Part shown: piece after piece, positions 1-9,841 of the stretch | Layout of the letters: each line of letters starts with the position of its first letter | Position numbering within the stretch: position 1 is the stretch's first letter | From: Lacisediminihabitans sp. | GTDB lineage: Bacteria > Actinomycetota > Actinomycetes > Actinomycetales > Microbacteriaceae | Length of the DNA: 38,463 nt | Direction of reading: 5' to 3' | Assembly (NCBI GenBank): GCA_025362355.1 | Contig: JANYGT010000208.1 | Location: 1 to 38,463, forward strand | Program-made: the position numbers and the translations under genes | The notes under the pieces: model-generated | Told to the model about the DNA's origin: nothing | Databases searched by the model: none | What the model saw: only the letters and a program-made list of their open reading frames with translations

Positions 1-2
1 CT

Positions 3-872
3 GCCTTCGAGACCACCGGCGCGCTGCTCGAGCACGGGATTCCTGCGCTCCGCGCTCACTCCCTCGCGCTCGGCGAGCCGCTGCCGCTCACCGAGCTGGA
101 AATCCTGTCGCCCGTGACTCACCCGTGCCGCGTGATCGCGCAGGCCACCAACTACGGCGCGCATGTGCGCGAGGTCGGGCTCGATCCGGCGGCGCGCACC
201 TCGAACGTGCTCTTCCGCAAATCGTCGGCGTCGATCTCCGGACCGCACGACGCCATCGTCCGGCCCGCGCACGTGCGGTTGCTCGACTACGAGATCGAGC
301 TCGGACTGGTGATCGGCAAGCACATTCCGCTCGGAACGGCCATCGGTGACAGCGATCTCAACCGGTATGTCGCGGGGCTCGTCGTGACCAACGATGTGAG
401 CGCGCGTGACGTGCAGCTGCGCCAGGGCCAGTTCTATGAGAGCAAGTCGTATCCGACATTCACGCCGATCGGCCCGCGCCTCGTGCTGCTCGAGCCGAGC
501 GAGTTCACCCAGCTCGATCGCCTCCGCCTCACCCTCTCGGTCAATCACGTGATCAGGCAGGACCGAACGGTCAGCGACATGATCGTGCGGCCATCGCGTG
601 CGCTCACGCTGCTCGCCCGGTTTCAGGAACTCGACCCGGGCGACATCCTCCTCACCGGAACTCCGGGCGGAACGGCGCTCGAGGCTCCGGCCAAGGCGGT
701 CGAAATCCTCGGTGGATTTCTGCCGACCGAAAAGAAGTGGGACGTCTTCTTCCGCCGCCAGGCGAAGAACCCCCGCTACCTCCAGAACGGTGACGTCATC
801 ACCGCCCGCATCGCCACGGACGACGGAGCAGTCGACCTCGGCGAACAGAGAAATCGAGTTGAATTCAAGTGA
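3..872 (+). CDS. Fumarylacetoacetate hydrolase (FAH) family protein, 5' end truncated by the window edge
   Basis: Frame is open from position 3 through the listed ORF 114..872. Contains FAH-type segments DYEIELGLVIGK, VTNDVSARDVQ and GDILLTGTPGGTA. Confidence 0.88.
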   Translation, partial: AFETTGALLEHGIPALRAHSLALGEPLPLTELEILSPVTHPCRVIAQATNYGAHVREVGLDPAARTSNVLFRKSSASISGPHDAIVRPAHVRLLDYEIELGLVIGKHIPLGTAIGDSDLNRYVAGLVVTNDVSARDVQLRQGQFYESKSYPTFTPIGPRLVLLEPSEFTQLDRLRLTLSVNHVIRQDRTVSDMIVRPSRALTLLARFQELDPGDILLTGTPGGTALEAPAKAVEILGGFLPTEKKWDVFFRRQAKNPRYLQNGDVITARIATDDGAVDLGEQRNRVEFK

Positions 873-2752
873 TCACTGCACCAACCCCTAGCGCCGCACT
901 GTGGCCGCGCTACCGAGGTCCGGCGGATGTGCCGGCGATCGAGCAGATCCCGCTCGAAAGCCGAGGCCTCCCGTCGAGTACCTACGCGCTCGTCGAGCGG
1001 GCGGCCGAGAAGTGGCCGTACATCCCCGCCGTGAGCTTCCTTCCCGCCGCGCAGGCGTGGAACACCCCCATCACCCTCACCTTCGGCGGGCTGAGGGCAC
1101 GCGTGACCCAGGTCGCGAACGCGATGTCGCGGCTCGGGATCACCCGCACGGATGCCATCGGCATCCTCACCCCGAACACCAGCGAATCCTTCATAGCGCT
1201 GCTTGCCTCTGAAGCGGTCGGCATCGCGTCGCCGATCAATCCGACGCTCGCGCCGGAGCGCATCCTTGCGATGCTGATGTCTACCGGGGCTCGGGCGCTC
1301 GTCGTCGCCGGCCCGGAGTTCGGCCCGCAGGTCTGGGCCGGCGTCATGGGTCTCGCCGGGCTGCCGCAGGTGAAGCAGCTCATCGTCGTGCGACCGGACG
1401 GCATCGCCTCCGCGGCGCCGGAACTGCCCACCGTCCCCGGGGTCACGATCGCGTATCTGAAAGATCTCGCCGACGCTGAGGATGCCGCAAGCGCGGTGTT
1501 CGAGGCGCCCGCCCCGACCGACATCGCCGCCTACTTCCACACCGGGGGAACGACCGGGGTTCCGAAGATCGCCGCGCACACCCACGGCAATCAGGTCTCC
1601 ATGGCGTGGATGCTGGCGGCGAGCGAGAGCCTGAACTCCACGGATCCACTGTTCGCCGGGCTTCCGCTCTTCCACGTCAACGCGCTGCTCGTCACCGGTC
1701 TCGCCCCGCTGTTCATCGGTCGCCGGTCGATCTGGGCGCCCCCGCTTGGCTACCGGGACCGCGAGATGCTCGGCCGCTTCTGGAAGATCGTCGAGCACTA
1801 CCGCATCTCCGGGATGTCGGCCGTTCCGACGGTGTACGGAGCCCTGACGCAGGTGCCGGTGGATGCCGACATCTCGACCCTGCGCATCCCGGCCGTCGGT
1901 GCGGCACCTCTTCCCGCTGCCGTGCGGGCAGGTTTCGCGAAGCACACCGGGATCGAGCTGCTCGAGGGCTACGGCCTGACGGAGGCGACCTGTGTGAGCG
2001 CTCTCTCGTTTCCCGGCGTAGACCGCCCGGGAGCGATCGGGCAGAGGCTCCCGTACCAGCAGGTCAAGGCGGTACTTGTCGACGCGGAATCGGGCGAATG
2101 GATCGATCTTCCGGTCGGCGAGCCCGGACTCCTCGTCGTCTCCGGACCGACCGTCTTCGCGGGCTACCTCCGCGAGGGTGTCGTCACCCGGGGCGAGCTC
2201 GTTCGCGACGGATGGCTCGACACCGGAGACATCGGTCGCGTCGATCAGGAGGGGTTCGTCTACCTTCAGGGTCGACTGAAAGACCTCATCATCCGGGGTG
2301 GCCACAACATCGACCCCGCCATCGTCGAAGAGGCCGTACTGAGTCATCCGGATGTCGTCGCCGCTGCCGCCGTCGGTCGCCCCGACCTTCATTCCGGTGA
2401 GGTGCCGGTCGTCTACGTCGTGCTTCGGCAGGGTCACAAAGCGACCACCGACGACATCCGCGAGTGGGCTCACCAGCACATCTCCGAGCCGGCCGCCGCC
2501 CCGAAAGACGTCATCGAGATCGACGAGCTTCCCCTCACCGAGGTCGGCAAGGTGTACAAGGTCGCACTGAGCCAGGATGCCGCCCGCCGGCTGGTCGCGC
2601 AGCATCTCAGCGAGATCGACGGAGACGCCGAGATCACCTCGGGCGAGCGCGCGCCGTCGATCGCCATCACCGCCGCACCGGAGGTACGCGCGAAGGTCAG
2701 CGCGGCTCTCGACGGCTACACGTTCGCCTGGCACTTCGAGGCCGTCTCATGA
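869..2752 (+). CDS. AMP-dependent acyl-CoA synthetase / CoA ligase
   Basis: AMP-binding motif YFHTGGTTGVPK, ELLEGYGLTEAT, GWLDTGDIGRVDQEGFVYLQGRLKDLIIRGGHNIDP. GTG start overlaps the upstream stop (GTGA). Confidence 0.93.
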   Translation: MITAPTPSAALWPRYRGPADVPAIEQIPLESRGLPSSTYALVERAAEKWPYIPAVSFLPAAQAWNTPITLTFGGLRARVTQVANAMSRLGITRTDAIGILTPNTSESFIALLASEAVGIASPINPTLAPERILAMLMSTGARALVVAGPEFGPQVWAGVMGLAGLPQVKQLIVVRPDGIASAAPELPTVPGVTIAYLKDLADAEDAASAVFEAPAPTDIAAYFHTGGTTGVPKIAAHTHGNQVSMAWMLAASESLNSTDPLFAGLPLFHVNALLVTGLAPLFIGRRSIWAPPLGYRDREMLGRFWKIVEHYRISGMSAVPTVYGALTQVPVDADISTLRIPAVGAAPLPAAVRAGFAKHTGIELLEGYGLTEATCVSALSFPGVDRPGAIGQRLPYQQVKAVLVDAESGEWIDLPVGEPGLLVVSGPTVFAGYLREGVVTRGELVRDGWLDTGDIGRVDQEGFVYLQGRLKDLIIRGGHNIDPAIVEEAVLSHPDVVAAAAVGRPDLHSGEVPVVYVVLRQGHKATTDDIREWAHQHISEPAAAPKDVIEIDELPLTEVGKVYKVALSQDAARRLVAQHLSEIDGDAEITSGERAPSIAITAAPEVRAKVSAALDGYTFAWHFEAVS

Positions 2753-4272
2753 GTGAATCAGAGTCGGTCGTGACAGACGTCGAGAAGGTCTCCGTCGTCA
2801 TCGTCGGTGCCGGTCCCGTCGGCCTCACCGCCGCGCTTCTCCTCGCCCGGCGCGGCATCGATTCGCTGGTGCTGGAACGGCATCCGGCGCCGTATCCCCT
2901 GCCGCGGGCCGTGCACATCGACGGTGAGGTCATGCGGATCCTGCAGGAGGCGGGTGTCGCCGATGGTTTTCGCGGCATCAGTCGCGCCATGCCGGGGCTT
3001 CGACTTCTCGACAGCAGATTGCGCACGATGGCGGAGTTCCGGCGTGACAACCTCGTGGGCGCCGGCGGGCATCCGGAGGCGTCCATGTTCGACCAGCCAG
3101 ACCTCGAGAGGGTGCTGGCCGAGGCCGTGGCCGCGGAGCCGCGGGTGCGGGTCGTCTCGGCGGCGACGGTCACCGGTGTGACCAACGGTTCGGCCGGCGC
3201 GAGTGTGCGCTACGACCTTGCCGGGGAGGAGAAGCGGGTCGACGCCCGCTTCATCCTCGGCTGCGACGGCGCCGGCAGCACCGTGCGCGCCGCTCTCGAC
3301 ATCCAGTTCCGGGATCTCGGTTTCGCCGAACCCTGGCTGGTGGTCGACATCCGCGCCCGCAAGCCGCTCGTCATGTGGGAGGGGGTGCACCAGGTGTGCG
3401 CCAGCGGGCGGGCTGCGACCTACATGCATCTCGTCGGCGACCGGTACCGCTGGGAGTTCCGCATCCTCGAGTCCGACGATCTCAACGAGCTGACGTCGGA
3501 CGAGGGTGTCGCCCGACTCCTCGCCCCGTGGGCGGAGTCCGTCGACCCGGCAGACCTCGAGGTGATCCGCGTCGCCTCCTACACCTTCCGGGCCCGCGTC
3601 GCGGAACGGTGGCGTGTCGGCAGCATCTTCCTGCTCGGCGATGCCGCGCATCTGACCCCGCCGTTCATCGGTCAGGGGCTCGGTGCCGGCCTTCGCGATG
3701 CCCACAACCTGGTCTGGAAGATGGCCCGCGTGTTCGCGGGATCATCGCCGGCCGAGTTCCTCGACAGCTATGAGGCCGAACGCTCGCCCCACGCCGTCAG
3801 CCAGATCCGGTCGGCCGTCGCGATCGGCTGGGCGCTGACCGGCGGGAGCGGTCCGACGGCGGCGTTGCGTCGCACTCTCGTCCGCGCGCTCTCGCGGATC
3901 CCCGCGGTCTCGACCGCCGCCCTGAGTGCGTCCTCTCCCCGGCTGAAACTCCTTCAGCTCGCGAGGGCGCACGCCTCGGTCGGAACGCTGCTTCCGCAGC
4001 CGCGTGAGGGGGACGAGTGGTTCGACGATCGCCTCGGCACGGGATACGCCCTCATCACCCTCGATCCGGTCGCGGATCGTTCGAGCGGTGTCACGATCGT
4101 CGAAGTCTCCTCGTCGAGTGACCTCGGGCGCTGGCTGTCGACGTCGAAGGTGCGAGCCGTGGTCGTGCGCCCGGATCGCGTCGTCGCCGCTGTCGCCCGC
4201 ACGTCGATGGAGATCAGCAGCGTTCTGGATGCCGTCGCCGAGCCGGTCGTCGAGAGGGTGCGCAGCGCGTAG
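2749..4272 (+). CDS. FAD-dependent aromatic monooxygenase (MhpA/UbiH-like)
   Basis: N-terminal VVIVGAGPVGLTAALLLARRGI, central GCDGAGSTVR, and FLLGDAAHLTPPFIGQGLGAGLRDAHNLVWK. ATG at 2749 overlaps the upstream stop (ATGA); the listed ORF starts further upstream. Confidence 0.92.
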   Translation: MSESESVVTDVEKVSVVIVGAGPVGLTAALLLARRGIDSLVLERHPAPYPLPRAVHIDGEVMRILQEAGVADGFRGISRAMPGLRLLDSRLRTMAEFRRDNLVGAGGHPEASMFDQPDLERVLAEAVAAEPRVRVVSAATVTGVTNGSAGASVRYDLAGEEKRVDARFILGCDGAGSTVRAALDIQFRDLGFAEPWLVVDIRARKPLVMWEGVHQVCASGRAATYMHLVGDRYRWEFRILESDDLNELTSDEGVARLLAPWAESVDPADLEVIRVASYTFRARVAERWRVGSIFLLGDAAHLTPPFIGQGLGAGLRDAHNLVWKMARVFAGSSPAEFLDSYEAERSPHAVSQIRSAVAIGWALTGGSGPTAALRRTLVRALSRIPAVSTAALSASSPRLKLLQLARAHASVGTLLPQPREGDEWFDDRLGTGYALITLDPVADRSSGVTIVEVSSSSDLGRWLSTSKVRAVVVRPDRVVAAVARTSMEISSVLDAVAEPVVERVRSA

Positions 4273-4327
4273 ACGGTTGCGCCCAATAAGCTCGCGACAG
4301 CTGATTCGCGAACTGAAGGAGTGCGCC

Positions 4328-4687
4328 ATGGACATGAGACTCGAGTTGGTTCCGCTGCCCTCGACCGACGTCGACCGCAGTAAGGCGTTCTATGTCGATC
4401 GGGTGGGTTTCATCCTGGATCACGACATCGAGCCTGGCAATGGCATGCGGATCGTGCAGCTGACTCCGCCAGGGTCGGCGTGTTCCATCGTGATCGGCGT
4501 CAGCGGTGCAACCGACGGTCCGGTTCACGGCATCCATCTGGTGGTCGATGACCTCGAGAGCGTTCGCGGGGCGCTCATCGGCAGGGGCGTCGAGGTCTCC
4601 GAGGTCACGGACATGGGGGGTGTGAGGTACGCCTACTTCAGCGATCCCGACGATAATTCCTGGGCACTTCAGCAGATCTTCGGCTGA
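4328..4687 (+). CDS. VOC (glyoxalase/bleomycin resistance) family protein
   Basis: MDMRLELVPLPSTDVDRSKAFYVDRVGFILDHD...YAYFSDPDDNSWALQQ. ATG at 4328 preceded by AAGGAG. Confidence 0.9.
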   Translation: MDMRLELVPLPSTDVDRSKAFYVDRVGFILDHDIEPGNGMRIVQLTPPGSACSIVIGVSGATDGPVHGIHLVVDDLESVRGALIGRGVEVSEVTDMGGVRYAYFSDPDDNSWALQQIFG

Positions 4688-4732
4688 TCGAGCCGAGCAC
4701 ACTTACAACTTGCTGACTGTTTCCACTTGAGA

Positions 4733-4764
4733 TTGCACTCAGTGCAAGGGTGCACTTAGTGTAA
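4733..4764. promoter_or_regulatory. Two tandem operator-like palindromes upstream of the TetR gene
   Basis: TTGCACTcAGTGCAA (4733-4747, perfect arms) and GTGCACTtAGTGTAA (4750-4764), just upstream of the TetR ATG at 4769. Confidence 0.6.
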
Positions 4765-4768
4765 TTGA

Positions 4769-5413
4769 ATGCTCTCGTCGAAGACCCCCGATCGGCGGAC
4801 GACCCTCAAAGTGCGCCATCGCGGGGCCATCCTCGCAGCAGCACGCGGGCTGATCGACGAGCGCGGCGGCCCCTATTTCACGGTGGATGAGCTCGCAGAC
4901 CGGGCAGATGTCTCGCGACGCACCGTCTTCAATCACTTCGCCTCGCTCGATGAGATCGTGCTCACCCTGTGTGACGAAGCGCTCGAGGTGATCATCGACG
5001 ACTTCATCGCGACGGTGGTCGCCATGCCAGCCGGTGACGGATCCCGCTCGTCGATGTTCGATGAGATCTCACATTCCCTGACGACGGCCGACATCCCCGG
5101 GGCGGTCGAGAGCATGGCCCGCATCCTCGGAGAGCCGGGATCGGATGCGAGCCGCGAGCAGACCCTCAGCGCGCGGGCATTCACGCGCGCCGCGGACCGC
5201 CTGCTCGACGAGGTGCTCCGGCGAAATCCGACCGCCGATGTGCTCGATGCCGAGCTACTCGTCGGCTCGTTGATGAATGGCGTCATCGTCGTCGTCGGCC
5301 ACTGGATCCGGGAGGTCGGCATACGCCTCGACGGCACGGGAAGGGCTGCCTGGCAAGGCCTGCTCGGCACTCTGCTTTCGAGCGTACGTTCCGGATATAT
5401 GCCGTTGTCCTGA
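4769..5413 (+). CDS. TetR/AcrR family transcriptional regulator
   Basis: N-terminal HTH AILAAARGLIDERGGPYFTVDELADRADVSRRTVFNHFASLDEIV. Confidence 0.9.
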   Translation: MLSSKTPDRRTTLKVRHRGAILAAARGLIDERGGPYFTVDELADRADVSRRTVFNHFASLDEIVLTLCDEALEVIIDDFIATVVAMPAGDGSRSSMFDEISHSLTTADIPGAVESMARILGEPGSDASREQTLSARAFTRAADRLLDEVLRRNPTADVLDAELLVGSLMNGVIVVVGHWIREVGIRLDGTGRAAWQGLLGTLLSSVRSGYMPLS

Positions 5414-5516
5414 TCTTTCACACGGGGTTCACCGACGCATCCCTTCTCCTCATCTCCATCGCTCGCCCGAGCGCACCGATCCGTCGGGGCTCTCACACAA
5501 TGAATGGGACTTCACC

Positions 5517-8129
5517 ATGGCCGGACTCCTCTACCGTCTCGGGCGTCTTTCGGCGCGACGCCACTGGACCGTCATCGTCTCGTGGGCCCTGATCATCGCT
5601 CTCGCGGGGGTCGGCTACGGGCTGTTCCACGGCGCGATCTCGTCGGCGATCACCATTCCCGGCACCGCGACCAGCAAGGTCACGGATGAGCTGGCCACCA
5701 AGTTCCCGAAGGCGAGCGGGGGGAGCGGCAGCATCGTGTTCGCGACGACCGACGGCTCGGCGCTGTCCGACGGCCAGAAGTCCGACGTCACCGCACTCCT
5801 CGGCAAGATCGGGCGCTTCGCCGGGGTGAAGGCCACGACGGATCCGTTCACCACCCAGGCGAAACTGGATGCCCAGAAGCAGCAGATCACCGACGGCCGA
5901 GCCAAGATCACCGCGGGTGAACAGCAGCTCTCCGCGTCGCAGTCGCAGCTGGATGCCGGCAAGGCGCACCTCGCCACCGCACAGCAGCAGCTCACCAGCG
6001 CCGAAGCGCAGGCCGGGGCCGCCGGCAAGGCGCCCGCGGCGGCCGCCCAGTTCGCGCAGCAGCAGGCTGTCCTCGATGCCCAGACCGCCGCGCTGACGAC
6101 GAATCAGCAGAAGATCGATGCCGGCAAGGCGACCCTCGCGGAGCAGAAGACGAAGCTCGGACTCGGAGCGGAGCTCGCCGGTCTTGCGAAGAACATCCGA
6201 CTCGTCTCGTCCGACGGTTCCGCTGCCGTCGGCACCGTGCAATTCACCAAGAGCACGAACTCCATCTCGCCTCAGCTCAAAGACCGTGTGGTCAGCGCAG
6301 CCGCCGACGCCGGCATCTCCGGGGTGAAGGTGAGCGTCTCCAATGACATCGCCCAAGGCGTTCCGAGCGTCATCGGCCCCGGCGAGATCGTCGGTTTGAT
6401 CGTCGCCGCCATCGTGTTGCTCGTCATGCTCGGCACCGTCATCGGGGCTGCGCTCCCCCTGCTCAGCGCGCTGGTCGGGGTCGGCGCCGCGACCCTCGGC
6501 GCGCTCGCCTTCTCCGGTGTCGTGCAGTTCACCTCCGTCACCCCAGTTCTCGGGCTGATGCTCGGTCTCGCGGTAGGGATCGACTACTCCCTGTTCATCA
6601 TCAATCGGCACCGAACGCAGCTGAAGCAGGGGCTCGAGCTGCACGAGTCGATCGGCCTCGCGAACGGCACGTCGGGCAATGCGGTCGTCTTCGCCGGCAC
6701 GACGGTGATCGTCGCGCTGCTCGCGCTCAACATCACCGGCATCCCCTTCCTCGGCCTGATGGGAACGGTCGGAGCCGTCGCGGTGGCCGTCGCCATCCTC
6801 GTCGCGATCAGCTTCACGCCGGCGGTGCTCTCCCTCGTCGGGATGAGAATCCTGCGGAAGAAGGAGCGCGCGCTGATCGGCACGGCGGAGGCGGCGCCGG
6901 TCGCGAACAGGGCGATGGCGACGCCCCGGGCGATCGTCACCCTCGTGGTCGGTGTCATCGTGCTCGCCGTCATCGCGCTTCCCGCGATGCAGATGCGGCT
7001 CGGGCTACCCGACGGGGCGTCCGAGGCTACATCCTCGAGCCAGTACACGGCCTACAAGACGATCGAATCGAAGTTCGGCGCCGGGCAGAACAGTCCACTC
7101 CTCGTCGTCGCGAATCTGCCGAAGGCGGCCACCGGCGATGCTCTCCTCGCCAAGGAGGTCATGATCGGACAGAAGATCGCGAGCCGGAGTGCCGTGTCGG
7201 CGGTCGTGCCCATCGGCGCATCATCCGACAACACGACGGTGGCGTTCCAGATCATCCCCACCGGCGGACCTTCGAGTGTCTCGACCGAGAAGCTCGTCCA
7301 CGACCTTCGAAACCTCTCCCCGCTGTCATCGTCGGACGGACGGATCACCCTCGGTGTCGCCGGCAATGCGAGCGCGCAGATCGACGTCTCCGAGAAGCTC
7401 GCGAACGTGCTGCCGATCTATCTCGTGGTCGTCGTCGGGCTGTCGCTGATCATCCTTATCATCGTGTTCCGATCCCTGGTCGTGCCCCTCACGGCGACCG
7501 CCGGCTTCGTGCTGTCGCTGTTCGCGACCTTCGGCGGTTTGACGGCGATCTACCAGTTCGGCTGGCTGAGTGCGATCTTCGGGGTGCACGATCCGGCTCC
7601 GATCCTCAGCTTCCTGCCGGTCATCGAGGTCGGCATCCTCTTCGGACTCGCGATGGACTACCAGCTGTTCCTCGTCTCGGGCATGCGGGAGGCGTTCGCT
7701 CACGGTGCACCGGCGAAAATCGCGGTGCAGCGCGGGCTGCAGGTCGGCCGTCCGGTGGTCACGGCAGCGGCGATCATCATGATCGCGGTCTTCTCCGGAT
7801 TCATCTTCTCGGATTCCTCAACCATCCGTCCGATCGGTTTCGGCCTCGCCTTCGGTGTGCTGGTCGACGCGTTCATCGTGCGGATGCTGCTCATCCCCTC
7901 CGCGATGCACCTTCTCGGCAGAGCCGCATGGTGGTTCCCCAAATGGCTCGATCGCATCGTTCCGGACGTCGACGTCGAGGGTGCATCCCTCGAACGAACG
8001 CATCCGCATCCCGGTGCGGTCGCACCTTCGGCGGATGCGGGAGGATCGCCGGTGCCCGAGCAGTCCGGCGCGGTGACGCGAACCGATGAGGTCGCCGTCG
8101 GCCACCGTCATCCGGCGCACCGAGCCTGA
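5517..8129 (+). CDS. MMPL/RND family transporter
   Basis: Two six-helix halves with MMPL motifs (GLAVGIDYSLFIINRHR; FGLAMDYQLFLVSGMRE). Start MAGLLYRLGRLSARRHW at ATG 5517 inside the longer ORF. Confidence 0.93.
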   Translation: MAGLLYRLGRLSARRHWTVIVSWALIIALAGVGYGLFHGAISSAITIPGTATSKVTDELATKFPKASGGSGSIVFATTDGSALSDGQKSDVTALLGKIGRFAGVKATTDPFTTQAKLDAQKQQITDGRAKITAGEQQLSASQSQLDAGKAHLATAQQQLTSAEAQAGAAGKAPAAAAQFAQQQAVLDAQTAALTTNQQKIDAGKATLAEQKTKLGLGAELAGLAKNIRLVSSDGSAAVGTVQFTKSTNSISPQLKDRVVSAAADAGISGVKVSVSNDIAQGVPSVIGPGEIVGLIVAAIVLLVMLGTVIGAALPLLSALVGVGAATLGALAFSGVVQFTSVTPVLGLMLGLAVGIDYSLFIINRHRTQLKQGLELHESIGLANGTSGNAVVFAGTTVIVALLALNITGIPFLGLMGTVGAVAVAVAILVAISFTPAVLSLVGMRILRKKERALIGTAEAAPVANRAMATPRAIVTLVVGVIVLAVIALPAMQMRLGLPDGASEATSSSQYTAYKTIESKFGAGQNSPLLVVANLPKAATGDALLAKEVMIGQKIASRSAVSAVVPIGASSDNTTVAFQIIPTGGPSSVSTEKLVHDLRNLSPLSSSDGRITLGVAGNASAQIDVSEKLANVLPIYLVVVVGLSLIILIIVFRSLVVPLTATAGFVLSLFATFGGLTAIYQFGWLSAIFGVHDPAPILSFLPVIEVGILFGLAMDYQLFLVSGMREAFAHGAPAKIAVQRGLQVGRPVVTAAAIIMIAVFSGFIFSDSSTIRPIGFGLAFGVLVDAFIVRMLLIPSAMHLLGRAAWWFPKWLDRIVPDVDVEGASLERTHPHPGAVAPSADAGGSPVPEQSGAVTRTDEVAVGHRHPAHRA

Positions 8130-8403
8130 TCACGGCGCGACGTTCCCTACCGCGGCGTGTCACACCGCCGAATCATCCGGAACTAAGAATCTTCTCATCG
8201 CCGACTCGGGTGCGTCTTAGCCGGGCCCGGCACGATTGCACCAAGGGGAATCCGCAGGAGACTCACGACGATCGAGACGATTTCCACGATTTCGACGGCA
8301 TTCGGGTTGCCGCTGACACCGTTCGGGAACGTCTCGGATCGAGTACCTGCCGGAGCACCCTGTCGCCGTAATCGATTCGGGTTCGATCTCGGCGGTGTGA
8401 GGT

Positions 8404-8438
8404 GCGAGGTGGCCGGTCCAGATGACCGGACACCTCGC
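8404..8438. promoter_or_regulatory. Long imperfect inverted repeat upstream of the secreted-repeat protein gene
   Basis: GCGAGGTG-g-CCGGTC-cagat-GACCGG-a-CACCTCGC: 14 paired positions with one mismatch and a 5-nt loop. No T-tract follows. Confidence 0.5.
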
Positions 8439-8493
8439 CTTCGCCCGAACTGGGGCCTCTCGAAAACGACCTGACCAGAGGAGGATTGTGACC

Positions 8494-9168
8494 ATGAGAC
8501 GCTCATCCCTCCTTCCTGTCGCGCTCGCCGCGACGGTGCTGGTCGGTGCGCTCTCGTTCGGTGCCGTCGCGGCGTTCGCGACCCCGTTGCCCGATCAGGT
8601 CACCGAGGTCTCCGGCGTGTCACCGCTCGTCGTGCCACCCGGCTACCGACCCTCGGATTTCGACGCCGCGCCATCGGGCCAGCACCTCGCCGCGAGCGGG
8701 CTCATCGTTGTCAGCGCCGGACAGGCTGCGACACTTCCGGATGCCGGCACCTCCGCTTCGACCCGAAAGCCCTCGACTGCCGACAGCCCAGCGGGCGACG
8801 ACTCTGCTGAGACCCGGGGCACGACTGATTCGCCCAAGGGCAGTGACTCATCGCATACGGGCGGCGGTTCGTCCGACGCGGGTGCGAAGTCCTCCTCCGG
8901 CGACACGTCCGCGGCAGACGGCTCGAAGAACGACACTTCCACCGGGGAGAAGGCTGCGAACGACAAGGCGGCAAAAGACAAGGCGGCTAAAGACAAGGCC
9001 GTCGCAGACCAGGCTGCCGCTGACCAGTCTGCCAAGGACGCGGCAGCCAAAGACAAAGCGGCAAAAGACAAGGCCGCCAAAGACAAGGCCGCCAAAGACA
9101 AGGCCGCCAAAGACGGGTCAGGTTCGAACGGCAACAACGGCGACGGCACCGGCACCGGCGGGAACTAG
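8494..9168 (+). CDS. Secreted low-complexity protein with C-terminal DKAAK repeats
   Basis: Signal-peptide-like [29 protein letters not shown], then a Ser/Thr/Asp-rich linker and [33 protein letters not shown] upstream; GTG at 8488 is an alternative start. Confidence 0.7.
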   Translation: MRRSSLLPVALAATVLVGALSFGAVAAFATPLPDQVTEVSGVSPLVVPPGYRPSDFDAAPSGQHLAASGLIVVSAGQAATLPDAGTSASTRKPSTADSPAGDDSAETRGTTDSPKGSDSSHTGGGSSDAGAKSSSGDTSAADGSKNDTSTGEKAANDKAAKDKAAKDKAVADQAAADQSAKDAAAKDKAAKDKAAKDKAAKDKAAKDGSGSNGNNGDGTGTGGN

Positions 9169-9184
9169 CAGCCCCGCCCCGTGA

Positions 9185-9841
9185 TCAGCGCAGGCGGTAT
9201 CCCATCCCGCGCACCGTCTCGATCGCCTCGTTTCCGAGTTTGTTCCGCAGATAGCGGATATAGACATCGAGAACGTTCGAACCCGGGTCGAAGTCGTATC
9301 CCCAGACGCGGCTGAGCAACTGCTCACGACTGAGCACCTGCTCGGGATTCTTGAAGAACTCCTCGGCGAGCGCGAACTCCCTCGTCGAGAGGTCGACCTC
9401 GACGCCCGCGACCTGGGCTCGACGCGTGCGGGAGTCGAGGCTGAGCTGGCCGTGCGCCAGCGTGCCGCTCGCCGTCTGCTCCCGATCACGGAGGCGGAGG
9501 CGGATGCGCGCAAGCAGTTCATCGAATTTGAACGGCTTCGCGAGATAGTCGCTCGCACCGCTGTCGAGGCCGAGCACGGTGTCTTCCACCGAGTTGCGTG
9601 CGGTGAGCATGATGACCGGAATGGACGGATGGGTTGCTCGAAGACGTCGAAGCACCTCGAATCCATCGAGCGACGGCAACCCGACATCCAGCAGCACGAG
9701 GTCGAACGCCCCACTCTGTGCATCGACGAGCGCCTCGGCCCCGTCGGGGGTCACGGTGCAGGCGTAGCCGGCAGACCGAAGCCCCCGCTCGACGAAATGG
9801 GAGATGCGCGGCTCGTCTTCCGCGACAAGGATGTTGCTCAT
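9185..9841 (-). CDS. OmpR/PhoB-type response regulator
   Basis: MSNILVAEDEPRISHFVERGL...DLVLLDVGLPSLDGFEVLRRLR...C-terminal winged helix VLSREQLLSRVWGYDFDPGSNVLDVYIRYLRNKLG. Confidence 0.95.
   Translation of the reverse strand: MSNILVAEDEPRISHFVERGLRSAGYACTVTPDGAEALVDAQSGAFDLVLLDVGLPSLDGFEVLRRLRATHPSIPVIMLTARNSVEDTVLGLDSGASDYLAKPFKFDELLARIRLRLRDREQTASGTLAHGQLSLDSRTRRAQVAGVEVDLSTREFALAEEFFKNPEQVLSREQLLSRVWGYDFDPGSNVLDVYIRYLRNKLGNEAIETVRGMGYRLR

Noticed and set aside
776-2734. 652-aa minus-strand ORF opposite the acyl-CoA synthetase
   Set aside because: Arg/Gly/Asp-rich antisense shadow ORF typical of high-GC DNA. The plus strand has clear family motifs.
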